Below are positions 25,847 to 34,227 of a DNA stretch of 64,000 nt, in pieces (within the stretch, counting starts at the first letter, position 1; each line of letters starts with the position of its first letter). The notes under the pieces are model-generated. The model had not been told where the DNA came from. It worked only from the letters and a program-made list of their open reading frames with translations, and ran no database searches. The stretch lies in the NCBI GenBank assembly GCA_022791315.1, contig JAAVYW010000014.1:36135-100134 (forward strand), read 5' to 3'. The position numbers and the translations under genes were made by a program. The stretch is from Oscillospiraceae bacterium. Lineage in GTDB: Bacteria > Bacillota > Clostridia > Oscillospirales > Ruminococcaceae.

Positions 25847-26422
25847 AACAGGCCGTCTGTATCTGTGCCTCCAACATGGCGGGCAGCGGCAGCATTTCCC
25901 CTGCGGCTCTGCGAACACATCGCCCGCCTGGCCGGGGAACTGGGAACCCCCTGTGAAATCCTGGACCTGCGGTAGGATGCCCCCTCCCCCTGCACTGGGT
26001 GCAGGGATTTCAACCGGATTTACGAAAAACTGGCGGGCTCCTGCGCCCTCTTCCTGGTCTCGCCCCACTATGCCCCCATCCCCGCCCAAGCTGTGTATGC
26101 TCCTGGAAAAGATGGAGGAAATCACCTTCCTCCCCTGGTGGCGGGACAATTCCTATCGTCCCGAGCTCTCCGGCCTCCCCACTGGCATCATCTCCCATGG
26201 CGGCGTTGGGGAATGGGCGCGGAAGAGCTACAAAGCCATGGTGAACGGCACGATTGCCAATGCCCTTTCCACCACTATGCCCCGGAATGGGACACCGGCC
26301 TGGCCCTGTGCCTCTCCTGCACCCGGGAAAGCGCTTCCCCCCTCCCCATCCAGGAGTACGATTGGCCCGCCCTCCTCCAAGCGCTGCGGGACGATACGGC
26401 AATGGCCCTGGGGGCAGCATAA
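25843..26422 (+). pseudogene. Decayed flavodoxin/NAD(P)H-oxidoreductase-type gene
   Basis: Starts ATGA-coupled to the ArsC gene with MKQAVCICASNMAGSGSISP, the phosphate-loop start of the flavodoxin-like NADPH-dependent FMN reductase group. After about 16 codons the homologous frame shifts (LRLCEHIARLAGELGTPCEI), meets an in-frame TAG after LDLR, shifts again near 26090 (KLCMLLEKMEEITFLPWW) and once more near 26275 (YAPEWDTGLALCLSCTRES), ending at TAA. At least three frameshifts and one stop imply loss of function, unless sequencing errors accumulated here, which is unlikely. Confidence 0.82.
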
Positions 26423-26461
26423 AAAACCTGCCGCAGAGGTTCCCTCTGCGGCAGGTTTTTT
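26421..26461. terminator. Bidirectional intrinsic terminator
   Basis: AAAAAACCTGCCGCAGAGG and its complement around a TTC loop, with T-runs on both strands. It ends the plus-strand decayed gene and the minus-strand spoIIR gene, whose stop lies at its edge. Confidence 0.95.
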
Positions 26462-27071
26462 ACAGGCCCAGCTGTGCCTTTACATTTTCAAAGAATTCCA
26501 CGGCGGCAAATTTCACCTGGTACTTCTCCGGATGGGTGATAATCTCCGCCTCTGCGGGAGAAAAGGCCGAGAGCGCCTCCTCCTGCCCCGCCGGGAGGCA
26601 CAGCGGCGGGAAGGCCACACACCACCAGTTTTTCCCCTCCCCCGCGCCAATCACCACCCGCAGCGCCCGGTAGGTCCCGGCAGGCAGGGTAAACTGCTCA
26701 TAGTCCCGGGTGGAAAAATAGCAGTCCGTCAGCTCCACTGACACGGGATAGGCATAGCCCGCCTCCCGCACTGTCTCCTCCGCTGTCTTCTGTAACAGCT
26801 CCCGGTTGCGGTCCAGGGCCTGTTCCATCTCCTCCCGGCTCTGCCCCTCCTCATAGAGCGCGTCCACCTGTTCCAGTACCCGGTCCCGCACCTTGAGCTT
26901 CAGCGCCTGGTCCTCCTCCCCGTCGGAGTTTGCCAGCACATGCAGCCGTATCACGTCCCGCCGCACCTCCCGGCAGGTGCGGTCAAAATCCGTAAAAGCC
27001 GAAAAAGTCAGCGCGCACAAAAACCCGATGCACACCGCTGCAAAAATCCTAGTCCCTCTCCCCTGTTTCAT
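26460..27071 (-). CDS. spoIIR: Stage II sporulation protein R
   Basis: SpoIIR is made in the forespore, secreted across the septum, and triggers SpoIIGA to process pro-sigma-E in the mother cell. The 203-residue protein has an N-terminal signal or anchor helix (RIFAAVCIGFLCALTFSAF), then the family signature DVIRLHVLANSDGEEDQALK and a C-terminal GEGKNWWCVAFPPLCLPA. The ATG at 27071 (AAGGG upstream) replaces a longer TTG frame. Its presence indicates a spore-former. Confidence 0.92.
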   Translation of the reverse strand: MKQGRGTRIFAAVCIGFLCALTFSAFTDFDRTCREVRRDVIRLHVLANSDGEEDQALKLKVRDRVLEQVDALYEEGQSREEMEQALDRNRELLQKTAEETVREAGYAYPVSVELTDCYFSTRDYEQFTLPAGTYRALRVVIGAGEGKNWWCVAFPPLCLPAGQEEALSAFSPAEAEIITHPEKYQVKFAAVEFFENVKAQLGL

Positions 27072-27247
27072 CCTGTCACAACCCTTCTTCTGTTCTGTCA
27101 GAAGTATGGGCCGTTCTTCCAAGGGATATGCGGGGAGCTTGGAATATCAGGCATCATCAGCGCCTCCATCAAGTCCCAAAGAGCTGTTTTGCTCATATGA
27201 AACTATCTCTTTTATCTACATTTCTCTCCAAAATCAGTGATTCATCA

Positions 27248-28255
27248 TTAGTAAAGAGCTTCTCTGACCTTTCGCATTTCCCTCCAAACATTATCTCCAT
27301 AATTGCTCACCAAAACGGAAATAATCCCGTTATTCGGATTATACTCGGATATAAAACTGACACCCGGGTCACAGCCCTGAAAATACACAAAATCCTTGCC
27401 ACCCGGATTATCAATTACCCACACACCATAGCCATAATATCCTTCTTCCGCATCATCCCCCTCTCCGCTCTGCTTACTAAACATATCTGAAACAAATGCT
27501 TTTGAAATTAAATTCCCTTCCAGCAAATTAGTCCAAAAACTAATAGTATCTCTTACTGTTATAAACGCCCCGCCCGCGCCGGTGCCTTTCGCATCTACAG
27601 AAAAGATATTTGTGCGGTAATCCTCTGTATCGGCACAATAAATATAGTTCGTTGCGCACTTTGCGGGCAGCCGATCCAGCTCATAATACCCTGTTGATTT
27701 CATGCCACATAGGTCAAATACATTTTCCTTTAGGTATTGGTCAAAATACACACCTGTCGTTTTTTCTATAATCATTGCAAGCAGGACATACCCTGTATTA
27801 TTATACTGGAATTTTTCTCCTTTGGGATACATCATAGGCTTGTTTATAAACAGCGGGAGCAAATCACTGTTATGTCGGATCTTATAATTGGGGTAATCAA
27901 CCCATAATTCTTCATATTCCTCCATAACACTCTCATCAAAATAATCCGGGACACCTGATGTATGGTTCAAAAGCTGTTTAACCGTGACATCTTTATCAAT
28001 ATCATTTAATGGCATATCAAGCAGCATTCCCAATGTGTCATCAAACTTTATTTTTCCTCGTTCCATCAACTGCAATATCCCCACTGCAACAAACACTTTC
28101 CCCGCTGAAGCACTTGCAAATTTTGTTTCTATCGTGTTGGAAATTTCATTTTGTAAATCTGCAAACCCATTTTCTCTTTCCAATAAAACTTTACCATTTT
28201 GGACAATGTATATATTTCCCCTGAAATTTACATCTATCATTTCTTTTATATCCAT
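27248..28255 (-). CDS. Serine hydrolase, class C beta-lactamase-like fold
   Basis: A 335-residue penicillin-binding-protein-like serine hydrolase: SxxK tetrad SAGK in KFASASAGKVFVAVGILQLM, Tyr-x-Asn motif YNN in KGEKFQYNNTGYVLLAMII, and a late GVWVIDNPGG region. No signal peptide, so it is probably cytoplasmic. Codon use is strikingly AT-rich compared with ispE and spoIIR on either side, indicating recent acquisition. Its ATG overlaps the TAA of ispE by one base (TAATG), so it depends on the ispE transcript and perhaps on reinitiation. Substrate unknown; esterase or D-aminopeptidase are options. Confidence 0.85.
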   Translation of the reverse strand: MDIKEMIDVNFRGNIYIVQNGKVLLERENGFADLQNEISNTIETKFASASAGKVFVAVGILQLMERGKIKFDDTLGMLLDMPLNDIDKDVTVKQLLNHTSGVPDYFDESVMEEYEELWVDYPNYKIRHNSDLLPLFINKPMMYPKGEKFQYNNTGYVLLAMIIEKTTGVYFDQYLKENVFDLCGMKSTGYYELDRLPAKCATNYIYCADTEDYRTNIFSVDAKGTGAGGAFITVRDTISFWTNLLEGNLISKAFVSDMFSKQSGEGDDAEEGYYGYGVWVIDNPGGKDFVYFQGCDPGVSFISEYNPNNGIISVLVSNYGDNVWREMRKVREALY

Positions 28256-29133
28256 TACAATCTTCCTTCGATCTCCCACCCTGCCGCCACCGGGCGGCAA
28301 AGCGCCGTAAAAGCCGCCTCTTTTCCAAGCGCCTCCCGGCAGGCCAGCGCCTCCCGCTCCCCCTCAAAAATCCCAAACACCGCCGAGCCGCTGCCGGTCA
28401 TCCGGCTGCCCAGTGCCCCCATTTCCTCCATTTTCCCCACCAGCCTGGGAATGGCATCCAGCCCCGCGCAGCACTCCAGCCCGTTGCACAGGGCCCCGGC
28501 AGCCCGGCGCAGGTCCCTCTCCAGCAGCGCCCGCACCAGCGGCTCCACTGAAAGGCGGGGCTTTTCCCCCAGTGCGTCATACCGGGCAAAGCTCTCCGCC
28601 GTGGGAACCCCCTCCCCCGGCTTCGCCACCAGAATCACACAATCCGGCAGCGGGGGCAGTTCCAGCAGCCGTTCCCCAAACCCCCGCACCCGCTTTGTCC
28701 CCCCGGTGAGGCAAAAGGGCATGTCAGCCCCCAGCCCTGCTGCCAGGGGCAGCAGCTCCTCCTCCGATAGTCCCAGGGCAAAGAGCTGGTTGAGCCCTGC
28801 CAGCACAGCGGCCCCGTCTGCGCTTCCCCCGGCCATCCCCGCCTGGGCGGGAATCCGCTTTTCCAGCGTCATCGCCACCGGCAGCGGCGCCCCCACCCAC
28901 CGGGCCAGCGCATTCACCGCACGCACACACAGGTTATCCGACCCCGGAATCCCCGGCGCATCGCAGGAAAAACGTATCCCCGGCTCCTCCAACCTGGCTA
29001 TTGTGATGGTGTCATAGAGGGAAACCGACTGCATCACCATATCCAAGTCGTGATAGCCATTGGCCCGCTTCCCCTCCACCACCAGCCCCAGGTTCAGCTT
29101 GGCATAGGCCCTGATTTTCAGCGAACGAGTCAA
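28255..29133 (-). CDS. ispE: 4-diphosphocytidyl-2-C-methyl-D-erythritol kinase
   Basis: ATP-dependent GHMP kinase of the non-mevalonate isoprenoid pathway. The 292-residue protein has IRAYAKLNLGLVVEGKRANG near the N-terminus with the catalytic Lys, the ATP loop PAQAGMAGGSADGAA, the DMPFCLTGGT motif with catalytic Asp, and the C-terminal MTGSGSAVFGIF loop. I start it at the TTG at 29133, seven bases after AAGGAGG; no in-frame ATG is better placed. It sits 16 bp after the DUF2200 gene. Confidence 0.94.
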   Translation of the reverse strand: MTRSLKIRAYAKLNLGLVVEGKRANGYHDLDMVMQSVSLYDTITIARLEEPGIRFSCDAPGIPGSDNLCVRAVNALARWVGAPLPVAMTLEKRIPAQAGMAGGSADGAAVLAGLNQLFALGLSEEELLPLAAGLGADMPFCLTGGTKRVRGFGERLLELPPLPDCVILVAKPGEGVPTAESFARYDALGEKPRLSVEPLVRALLERDLRRAAGALCNGLECCAGLDAIPRLVGKMEEMGALGSRMTGSGSAVFGIFEGEREALACREALGKEAAFTALCRPVAAGWEIEGRL

Positions 29134-29149
29134 GCCATCCCCTCCTTCC

Positions 29150-29500
29150 CTATCCCCGCAGGATGTTCTCCATCTTCTTCCCCTTTGCCAGCTCATCCAC
29201 CAGCTTATCCAGAATCCGTATCTTGCGCATCATCGGGTCGGCAATCTCCTCCACTGTAATCCCGCACACCTTTCCCGTGACAAGGCTGCAATTGGGATTC
29301 ATGCAGGGCGCGCCCTCAAAAAAGGCGGCGTACTCCACCCCGCTCTCCCGCAGCCGTGCAATCTCCTCCTCCCCATACCCGGTCATCCAGCAGATAATCT
29401 CATCCACCTCCTGCCGGGTACGGTTCTTCCGCTGCGCCTTCTGCACCAGCAGGTCATAGACCTTGGCAAACTTCATCGAAAACACCTTGCTATTCTCCAT
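29150..29500 (-). CDS. DUF2200 family protein
   Basis: A 116-residue protein with the DUF2200 pattern: FAKVYDLLVQKAQRKNRTRQ, EVDEIICWMTGY, then ITVEEIADPMMRKIRILDKL and a basic C-terminus (AKGKKMENILRG). The central cysteine-bearing segment GAPCMNPNCSLVTGKVCG is as in many members. Function unknown. It is 10 bp after the DUF362 protein gene and 16 bp before ispE, so the three genes are probably one operon. Confidence 0.88.
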   Translation of the reverse strand: MENSKVFSMKFAKVYDLLVQKAQRKNRTRQEVDEIICWMTGYGEEEIARLRESGVEYAAFFEGAPCMNPNCSLVTGKVCGITVEEIADPMMRKIRILDKLVDELAKGKKMENILRG

Positions 29501-29510
29501 ATGCCCCTCC

Positions 29511-30632
29511 TCATATCTGCAAAAACGGCAGCCGCCTAATCCGTATGGCCTTCACCGGGCACATCTCATGGCAGCAAAAGCAGCGGATACAATCCTTTGC
29601 CCGAATCCCGGCCTTTTTCTCCCGCAAATCAATGGCCTTTGCCGGGCAGCTCTCGGCACACTTGCCGCACCCTACGCACAGCCGCTTTTGAATCACCGGC
29701 CTGGGCGCCGCCACATGCTCCATCAAATACTTGGCAGGCCTCCGCAGCGCCGCCGGCACCTGGTTCATAAAATCCACCGGCTTTGACTGGGGCATCTTCA
29801 AAGGATGCACCTCCAGCACATCCCCCACCGGCTCGGGTTCCGCCCAGAGCCCCCGCCGCTGTGCCGCCGCCTGGGTCTCCACAGTCCCCTCATCAAACCC
29901 GCCGAACCGGCAGAGCAGGCTGTCCAAGGCATAGGGGTTCTCGCTGCAAAAGGTATACCCCGTCTCCACCGGCACCCCGCCGGAGGGCCCATCCCCCTCC
30001 ATGGAAACCACCGCGTCGCAGAAAGTAATCCCCGGCCGCACTGTCTCACACAAATCCACCAGCATCCCGCAGAACTCCTCCCGCCTGGGAAACCGGCAGT
30101 GCAGCTCCGGCTTCATCAGCCCCGGCACACACCCAAACAGGTTTTTCACCCCTCCGCTGAGGGTTGTCATGCAGTGGGTCTTGAGCTTGCACAGGTTAAT
30201 CACCAAATCCGCCTGCAAAATAGGGTCAATCAGGGAAAACGCCCGGCACACCTCCCCCCGGGGATTCTCCCGCTCCCCGTGCCCCGTCTCCAAATTCAGC
30301 GCAAACCCGGTCCGTTCCCCCTCTGCCGCCATCCCGCAGGCCCCGTAAATCCCGGAAAGCTGCGCCCTGGTATAGGGTCCGCCGGGGCTGTCCGCCAGCA
30401 CAATCCGGTCAATCCCCCGCCGCCGCAGCGCCTTTGCCACTGCCCCCGCCAGCGCCGGATGGGTTGTGGTGGCCTCCTCCGGCCTCCGCTTCATCAGCAG
30501 GTTTGGTTTGAGCACCACCAGCATCCCCGGCCTCAGCAGCCTTTCCAGCTTTAACAGCGCAAAATGCCGCTCCACCGCCTGCTCCATCACCCGCTCCGAA
30601 TAATCCCCCGTGCGCACCACGCTCACCAGCAT
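29511..30632 (-). CDS. DUF362 domain protein with two [4Fe-4S] clusters
   Basis: A 373-residue protein. Residues 1-290 are the DUF362 domain (VVLKPNLLMKRRPEEATTTH, the INLCKLKTHCMTTLSGGVKN segment and CDAVVSMEGDGPSGG). The C-terminal 60 residues form a bacterial-type ferredoxin with CVGCGKCAESCPAKAI and CIRCFCCHEMCPVKAI. Such fusions are common in anaerobes and presumed to be redox proteins of unknown function. AGGGAAGC lies before the ATG. The 590-bp repeat region follows upstream. Confidence 0.9.
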   Translation of the reverse strand: MLVSVVRTGDYSERVMEQAVERHFALLKLERLLRPGMLVVLKPNLLMKRRPEEATTTHPALAGAVAKALRRRGIDRIVLADSPGGPYTRAQLSGIYGACGMAAEGERTGFALNLETGHGERENPRGEVCRAFSLIDPILQADLVINLCKLKTHCMTTLSGGVKNLFGCVPGLMKPELHCRFPRREEFCGMLVDLCETVRPGITFCDAVVSMEGDGPSGGVPVETGYTFCSENPYALDSLLCRFGGFDEGTVETQAAAQRRGLWAEPEPVGDVLEVHPLKMPQSKPVDFMNQVPAALRRPAKYLMEHVAAPRPVIQKRLCVGCGKCAESCPAKAIDLREKKAGIRAKDCIRCFCCHEMCPVKAIRIRRLPFLQI

Positions 30633-30684
30633 CCCGCTTCCCTCCCCTATTCTATGTCCCGCGTCTCAGTTTCTTTCATAACCA

Positions 30685-30890
30685 CGCCGTAGGCGAAATA
30701 AAGTTTCCGGGCCAGCGCAGCTGGCCTTGTCCACACCTTTCCAAAGGGTGGTGAAGACCAACGCAGTTGGTCTGGCAAGAATCGCCTTGCGATTCTTGAA
30801 AGTCAAGCCTGCGGCTTGACTTTGTTGAGGGGCAAAGCCCCCATCGCTCACCGCAGTGAGCGAAACTCCCCCTCTCTCCCGGGCGGCGTT
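30685..30890 (+). repeat. Dispersed repeat, copy B (long form, 206 bp)
   Basis: Same ends (CGCCGT and CGGCGT) and same internal blocks as copy A, but after GGTCTGGCAA it carries two extra complete palindromes, AGAATCGC-CTT-GCGATTCT and AAAGTCAAGCC-TGC-GGCTTGACTTT, before the shared GGCAAAGCCCCC and CGCTCACCGCA parts. The difference looks like stepwise insertion of hairpin units. Confidence 0.88.
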
Positions 30891-31149
30891 CTATATCAAA
30901 GCTAATCTCCCGCACCCAGCCAACACGCCGCCCTCCCTGAGTCCCCCCCTCTGTCGCCATCACCTCAAGCGCCCACGCCGCATTTGCCGCAGGCAAACAG
31001 GCCCACACCCGCTATGCCGCCGTAGGCCTGCCAATGGCGGCTATCGCCGCATCGGCAGGTTTCCATTTGCAGGGCAAATGGAAATGTTAGAGTCTGACGA
31101 CAAGGCAAATTGGGCGCTGCCCAAACCCACAAGGGCGCTACCCTTGAAA

Positions 31150-31206
31150 GATGTGGACAAGGCCAGCTATACTGGCCCGGAAACTTTCAGTATCGCTCCA
31201 CTGCGG
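31150..31206 (-). repeat. Inverted partial copy of the dispersed repeat
   Basis: GTGGACAAGGCCAGC, then TGGCCCGGAAACTTTC is the reverse complement of the left block of copies A and B. Together with copy B it bounds a 0.5-kb segment in inverted orientation. Confidence 0.8.
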
Positions 31207-31224
31207 AAGCCTGAGCCGCTGCAC

Positions 31225-32394
31225 CTAAAGCGTCTCCAAAAACAGCCGAATCCGGCGCAGGGCCTCCTCCAGGTGCTTAATGGAATAGCAGTAGGAAACC
31301 CGGATAAACCCTTCCCCGCTGGCGCCGAAGGCGTCTCCCGGCACGGCGGCCACCCGTTGGGAGAAGAGCAGCTTCTCACAGAACTCCTCCGAGGTCAGCC
31401 CGGTGTGCTGGATGCTGGGGAAGAGGTAGAAAGCTCCCTGGGGTTCAAAGCAGTGGAATCCCAAGCGGCGGAAGCCGTCCAGCACAAAGCGGCGGCGCAT
31501 GTCATAGTCCTCTTTCATGTCCTGGATGTTCTCGTCGCAGTCCCGCATGGCCACAATCCCGGCATATTGGCTGGTGGTGGGGGAGCACATGATGGCGTAT
31601 TGATGGATTTTCAGCAGCTGGGAGGCAATGGCCTTTGGCGCGCAGGCAAAGCCCAGCCGCCAGCCGGTCATGGCATAGGCCTTGGAAAAACCGCCGATGA
31701 GAATCGTGCGCTCCCACATGTCCGGTATCTCCGCAATGGAGACATGCCGCTGGCTGCCATAGGTCAGCTCGGCGTAGATTTCGTCCGAGAGCACAATCAG
31801 GTTGGTCTCCCGGATAACAGCGGCAATCTCCTCCAGGTGTTCCCTGCGCATCACCGCGCCGGTGGGGTTGTTGGGGAAGGGGAGGATGAGCAGCTTGGAT
31901 TTCTCCGTCAGCGCCGCCCGCAGGGCCTCCGGGGTGAGCCGGAAGCAGTCCTCCTCCCTGGTGGGGATAGGGACCACTTTAGCGCCCATCAGGCTGGCAA
32001 TGGGGGCATAGGCCACAAAGCAGGGCTCCGGCACCAGCACCTCGTCCCCCGGCTCCACAAAGGCGCGGATACCCAGGTCGATGGCCTCCGAACCCCCCAC
32101 TGTCACCAGGATTTCGTCTTTGGGCTGGTAGTTTAGGGAAAAGCGGCGCTGTAAATAGGCCGCAATCTCCTCCCGCAGCTTGATGAGCCCGGAATTGGCG
32201 GTGTAGAAGGTCTTGCTCTGTTCCAGGGATTCCATCCCCGCCTTGCGGATGGCCCAGGGGGTCTTGAAATCCGGTTCGCCAATCCCCAGGGAAATCACGT
32301 CGTCCAGTTCGTTTGCAATGTCAAAAAAGCGCCGGATGCCCGAGGGCTTCATCTCCCGCACCTTGGCCGACAACAGGGAGCCAATGTCAATCAT
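31225..32394 (-). CDS. Class I/II pyridoxal-phosphate aminotransferase
   Basis: A 389-residue fold-type I aminotransferase: VISLGIGEPDFKTPWAIRKA at the N-terminus, LPFPNNPTGAVM with the conserved Asn, LSDEIYAELTYG with the Asp/Tyr pair, and the PLP Lys in IGGFSKAYAMTGWRLGF. It resembles aspartate or aromatic aminotransferases of the AraT/PatA group; the substrate is not decided. The ATG overlaps the stop of the upstream Lrp-type regulator by four bases (ATGA), so regulator and enzyme are coupled. Confidence 0.9.
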   Translation of the reverse strand: MIDIGSLLSAKVREMKPSGIRRFFDIANELDDVISLGIGEPDFKTPWAIRKAGMESLEQSKTFYTANSGLIKLREEIAAYLQRRFSLNYQPKDEILVTVGGSEAIDLGIRAFVEPGDEVLVPEPCFVAYAPIASLMGAKVVPIPTREEDCFRLTPEALRAALTEKSKLLILPFPNNPTGAVMRREHLEEIAAVIRETNLIVLSDEIYAELTYGSQRHVSIAEIPDMWERTILIGGFSKAYAMTGWRLGFACAPKAIASQLLKIHQYAIMCSPTTSQYAGIVAMRDCDENIQDMKEDYDMRRRFVLDGFRRLGFHCFEPQGAFYLFPSIQHTGLTSEEFCEKLLFSQRVAAVPGDAFGASGEGFIRVSYCYSIKHLEEALRRIRLFLETL

Positions 32395-32870
32395 ACATAG
32401 CTCCTTTCGTCCTTCTCCTCCTCGCAGAAGGAGATGCCCTTGTCCTTATACCGTTTCAGCACAAAGTGGGTGGAGGTGGAGCACACCGATTCCAGCACCG
32501 CCAGCCGGTAGGCCACAAAGAGGGCAATGTCCTGGAAGGTTGCCCCCTTTACAATAGCCGCAATGTCAAAGCCCCCCGACATGAGGTACACGCTGTCCAC
32601 CTCGTCAAAGGCCATAATCTGCTTGCCGATTTCCTCAAAGCCCAGGTCCTTTTTGGGGGTCACGCCGATTTCAATGATGGCCTCCACGTAGTCTTCCCCG
32701 GTCTTGTCCCAGTCAATCAGGGCCTTGTATCCCCGGATAATCCCCTTTGCCTCATAGTCGGCGATTTTTTGCTCTATCTCCTGCTGGGTGCTCCCCAGCA
32801 TCACCGCCAGTGCCTGGGAATCCAGGCGGGCGTTTTGGTCCAATAACCGCAGCAGCTTGTCTCTTGCCAT
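32391..32870 (-). CDS. Lrp/AsnC family transcriptional regulator
   Basis: A 159-residue regulator: N-terminal winged helix-turn-helix (KLLRLLDQNARLDSQALAVM, then TQQEIEQKIADYEAKGIIRG) and a C-terminal RAM/ACT-like effector domain (VEAIIEIGVTPKKDLGFEEI, with the GGFDIAAIVKG strand). It probably senses an amino acid and controls the aminotransferase gene with which it overlaps by four bases, possibly together with its own expression. AAGGAAGGAT lies before the ATG. Confidence 0.9.
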   Translation of the reverse strand: MARDKLLRLLDQNARLDSQALAVMLGSTQQEIEQKIADYEAKGIIRGYKALIDWDKTGEDYVEAIIEIGVTPKKDLGFEEIGKQIMAFDEVDSVYLMSGGFDIAAIVKGATFQDIALFVAYRLAVLESVCSTSTHFVLKRYKDKGISFCEEEKDERSYV

Positions 32871-32902
32871 AGGTATCCTTCCTTTCTTCTGTCCTGTCAG
32901 GA

Positions 32903-33733
32903 CTATACAATGGATAATGTCTTGGGCTCTCTCCCCTCAAAATAGGCGTAGCTCTCAAAACCCGCCGCCTTTGCCAGTACAAAGCCCTGGGCAAACCCGG
33001 CGGCCAAATCCTGGTTGTAGTGCGCGTCCGAGCCAATGGTGATGTACTGCCCCCCCAGCTCCCGGAACCTGGTTAGCACCGCCCCCTGCGGCAGGGTGAC
33101 GCCATAGGGCTGGCGCAGGCCCGAGGTGTTCAGTTCCAGCGCCTTGCCCCGGCCCGCCAGCACCCGCAGGATTTCGTCAATGGCAGGGGCATAGCGCTCC
33201 AGCTCCACTGCCCGCCCCTGCTCCCCCACCAGATAGCGCAGGGGATAGGTGAGATGGGCCAGGCTGTCAAAGTCCGCCTGTTTTGTGCTCTGCAGGACCT
33301 CCTCAAAATAGGCGGTCATCATGTCGTGGATATCCCCGTCTGTCATGGCGGCGTAGTTCAGGTAGTAAAAGTCCTTTTTCCCCGGCAGGTTATGTACCGA
33401 GCACAGCACAAAGTCAAAGCTCTGGGATTCCAGCACAGCCTTGGCCGCCTCTATCCCCTGCAAGGGCTGCCCAAGCTCAATGCCCACGCAGATTTTCAGC
33501 GATTCCCCGAACACCCGGCAGGCCTTTCTGCACTCAAACACCGATTGGAAGATGCTCTTGTCATAGCGTTCCTCCCGATAGGCCTGGGCCTCGCAGTGGT
33601 CGGTTACGCACAGGCCAAAGAGGTCCATTTCCTGGGCAGCGATGCCCAGATAGGTGATGGAATGGTTGCCGTCCGGGGAGTTATCGCTGTGGACATGGCT
33701 GTCAAATATCGGGGCCCGATTCATCTCACTCAT
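32903..33733 (-). CDS. PHP-domain histidinol-phosphatase family protein
   Basis: A 276-residue PHP-family metal phosphoesterase. Metal-binding motifs are visible: FDSHVHSDNSPDG, VTDHCEA, VGIELGQP, LCSVHNLPG, LAHLTYPLRY and the late GSDAHYNQD. This order fits HisJ/HisK-like histidinol-phosphate phosphatases; other his genes are absent, so the substrate is open. The ATG at 33733 has a GGAG site and an extended -10 promoter lies about 90 bp upstream. Confidence 0.87.
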   Translation of the reverse strand: MSEMNRAPIFDSHVHSDNSPDGNHSITYLGIAAQEMDLFGLCVTDHCEAQAYREERYDKSIFQSVFECRKACRVFGESLKICVGIELGQPLQGIEAAKAVLESQSFDFVLCSVHNLPGKKDFYYLNYAAMTDGDIHDMMTAYFEEVLQSTKQADFDSLAHLTYPLRYLVGEQGRAVELERYAPAIDEILRVLAGRGKALELNTSGLRQPYGVTLPQGAVLTRFRELGGQYITIGSDAHYNQDLAAGFAQGFVLAKAAGFESYAYFEGREPKTLSIV

Positions 33734-33820
33734 TTTTCACCGCTCCTTTGTCTCGCTATCCAAAAATCAGCCTTACCGATTTTAGGCGCAGGAAAACATG
33801 CAAAGCACGTTTTTGCGTCT

Positions 33821-33849
33821 ATTATAGCACACTTTCAAAATTTTTTCGC
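33821..33849 (-). promoter_or_regulatory. Extended -10 promoter for the PHP gene
   Basis: On the minus strand TGCTATAAT (33829-33821) is an extended -10. The -35 region is weak (GCGAAA), typical for extended -10 promoters. Confidence 0.6.
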
Positions 33850-33858
33850 CATATATGA

Positions 33859-33886
33859 TGCAATTTTCCGAAAAATCAAGTATAAT
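33859..33886 (+). promoter_or_regulatory. Probable promoter of the ACT/UPF0210 operon
   Basis: TATAAT at 33881-33886 with a poor -35 (TGCAAT, 16-bp spacer), 46 bp before the ACT gene. Confidence 0.6.
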
Positions 33887-33932
33887 GAGAAAAACACCCA
33901 GCCACCAAAGCAAGAGGAAAGGAAGAAACCCT

Positions 33933-34202
33933 ATGAAAGCCGTTATCACCGTAATCGGGAAAGACATGGTGGGCATCCTGGCCCGCCTTTCCGGCATCTG
34001 CGCCGAGAAAAACGCCAATGTCATCGAGGTCACCCAGTCTGTCATGCAGGACATGTTCGCCATGATTATGCTGGTGGATGTCTCCAAGCTCAACTGCGAC
34101 TTTGCCCAGCTCCAAGAGTCCCTGATAAAAGAGGGCGACGCCCTGGGCCTCTCTGTCCACGCCATGCACGAGGATTTGTTCAACTCCATGCACACCATCT
34201 AA
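33933..34202 (+). CDS. ACT-domain protein (UPF0237)
   Basis: An 89-residue single ACT domain: [20 protein letters not shown], then [20 protein letters not shown], as in UPF0237 proteins. Members are thought to bind a small metabolite. The ATG at 33933 follows GAGGAAAGGAAG. It is always found next to a UPF0210/PFL-type gene in Firmicutes, which follows here after 25 bp; the two may form a sensor and an enzyme, with unknown reaction. Confidence 0.9.
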   Translation: MKAVITVIGKDMVGILARLSGICAEKNANVIEVTQSVMQDMFAMIMLVDVSKLNCDFAQLQESLIKEGDALGLSVHAMHEDLFNSMHTI

Positions 34203-34227
34203 TCAGCCAAGACAGGAGGAACCGCGT

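Larger units (their letters stand above)
30633..31224. other. Gene-free repeat region between DUF362 and aminotransferase genes
   Basis: No credible gene. It holds repeat copy B (30685-30890) and a set of hairpins: AGAATCGC/GCGATTCT, AAAGTCAAGCC/GGCTTGACTTT, GGGGC/GCCCC, CGCTCAC/GTGAGCG and CCATTTG/CAAATGG. It ends with an inverted fragment (31150-31206) of the left part of copy B. Confidence 0.75.
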
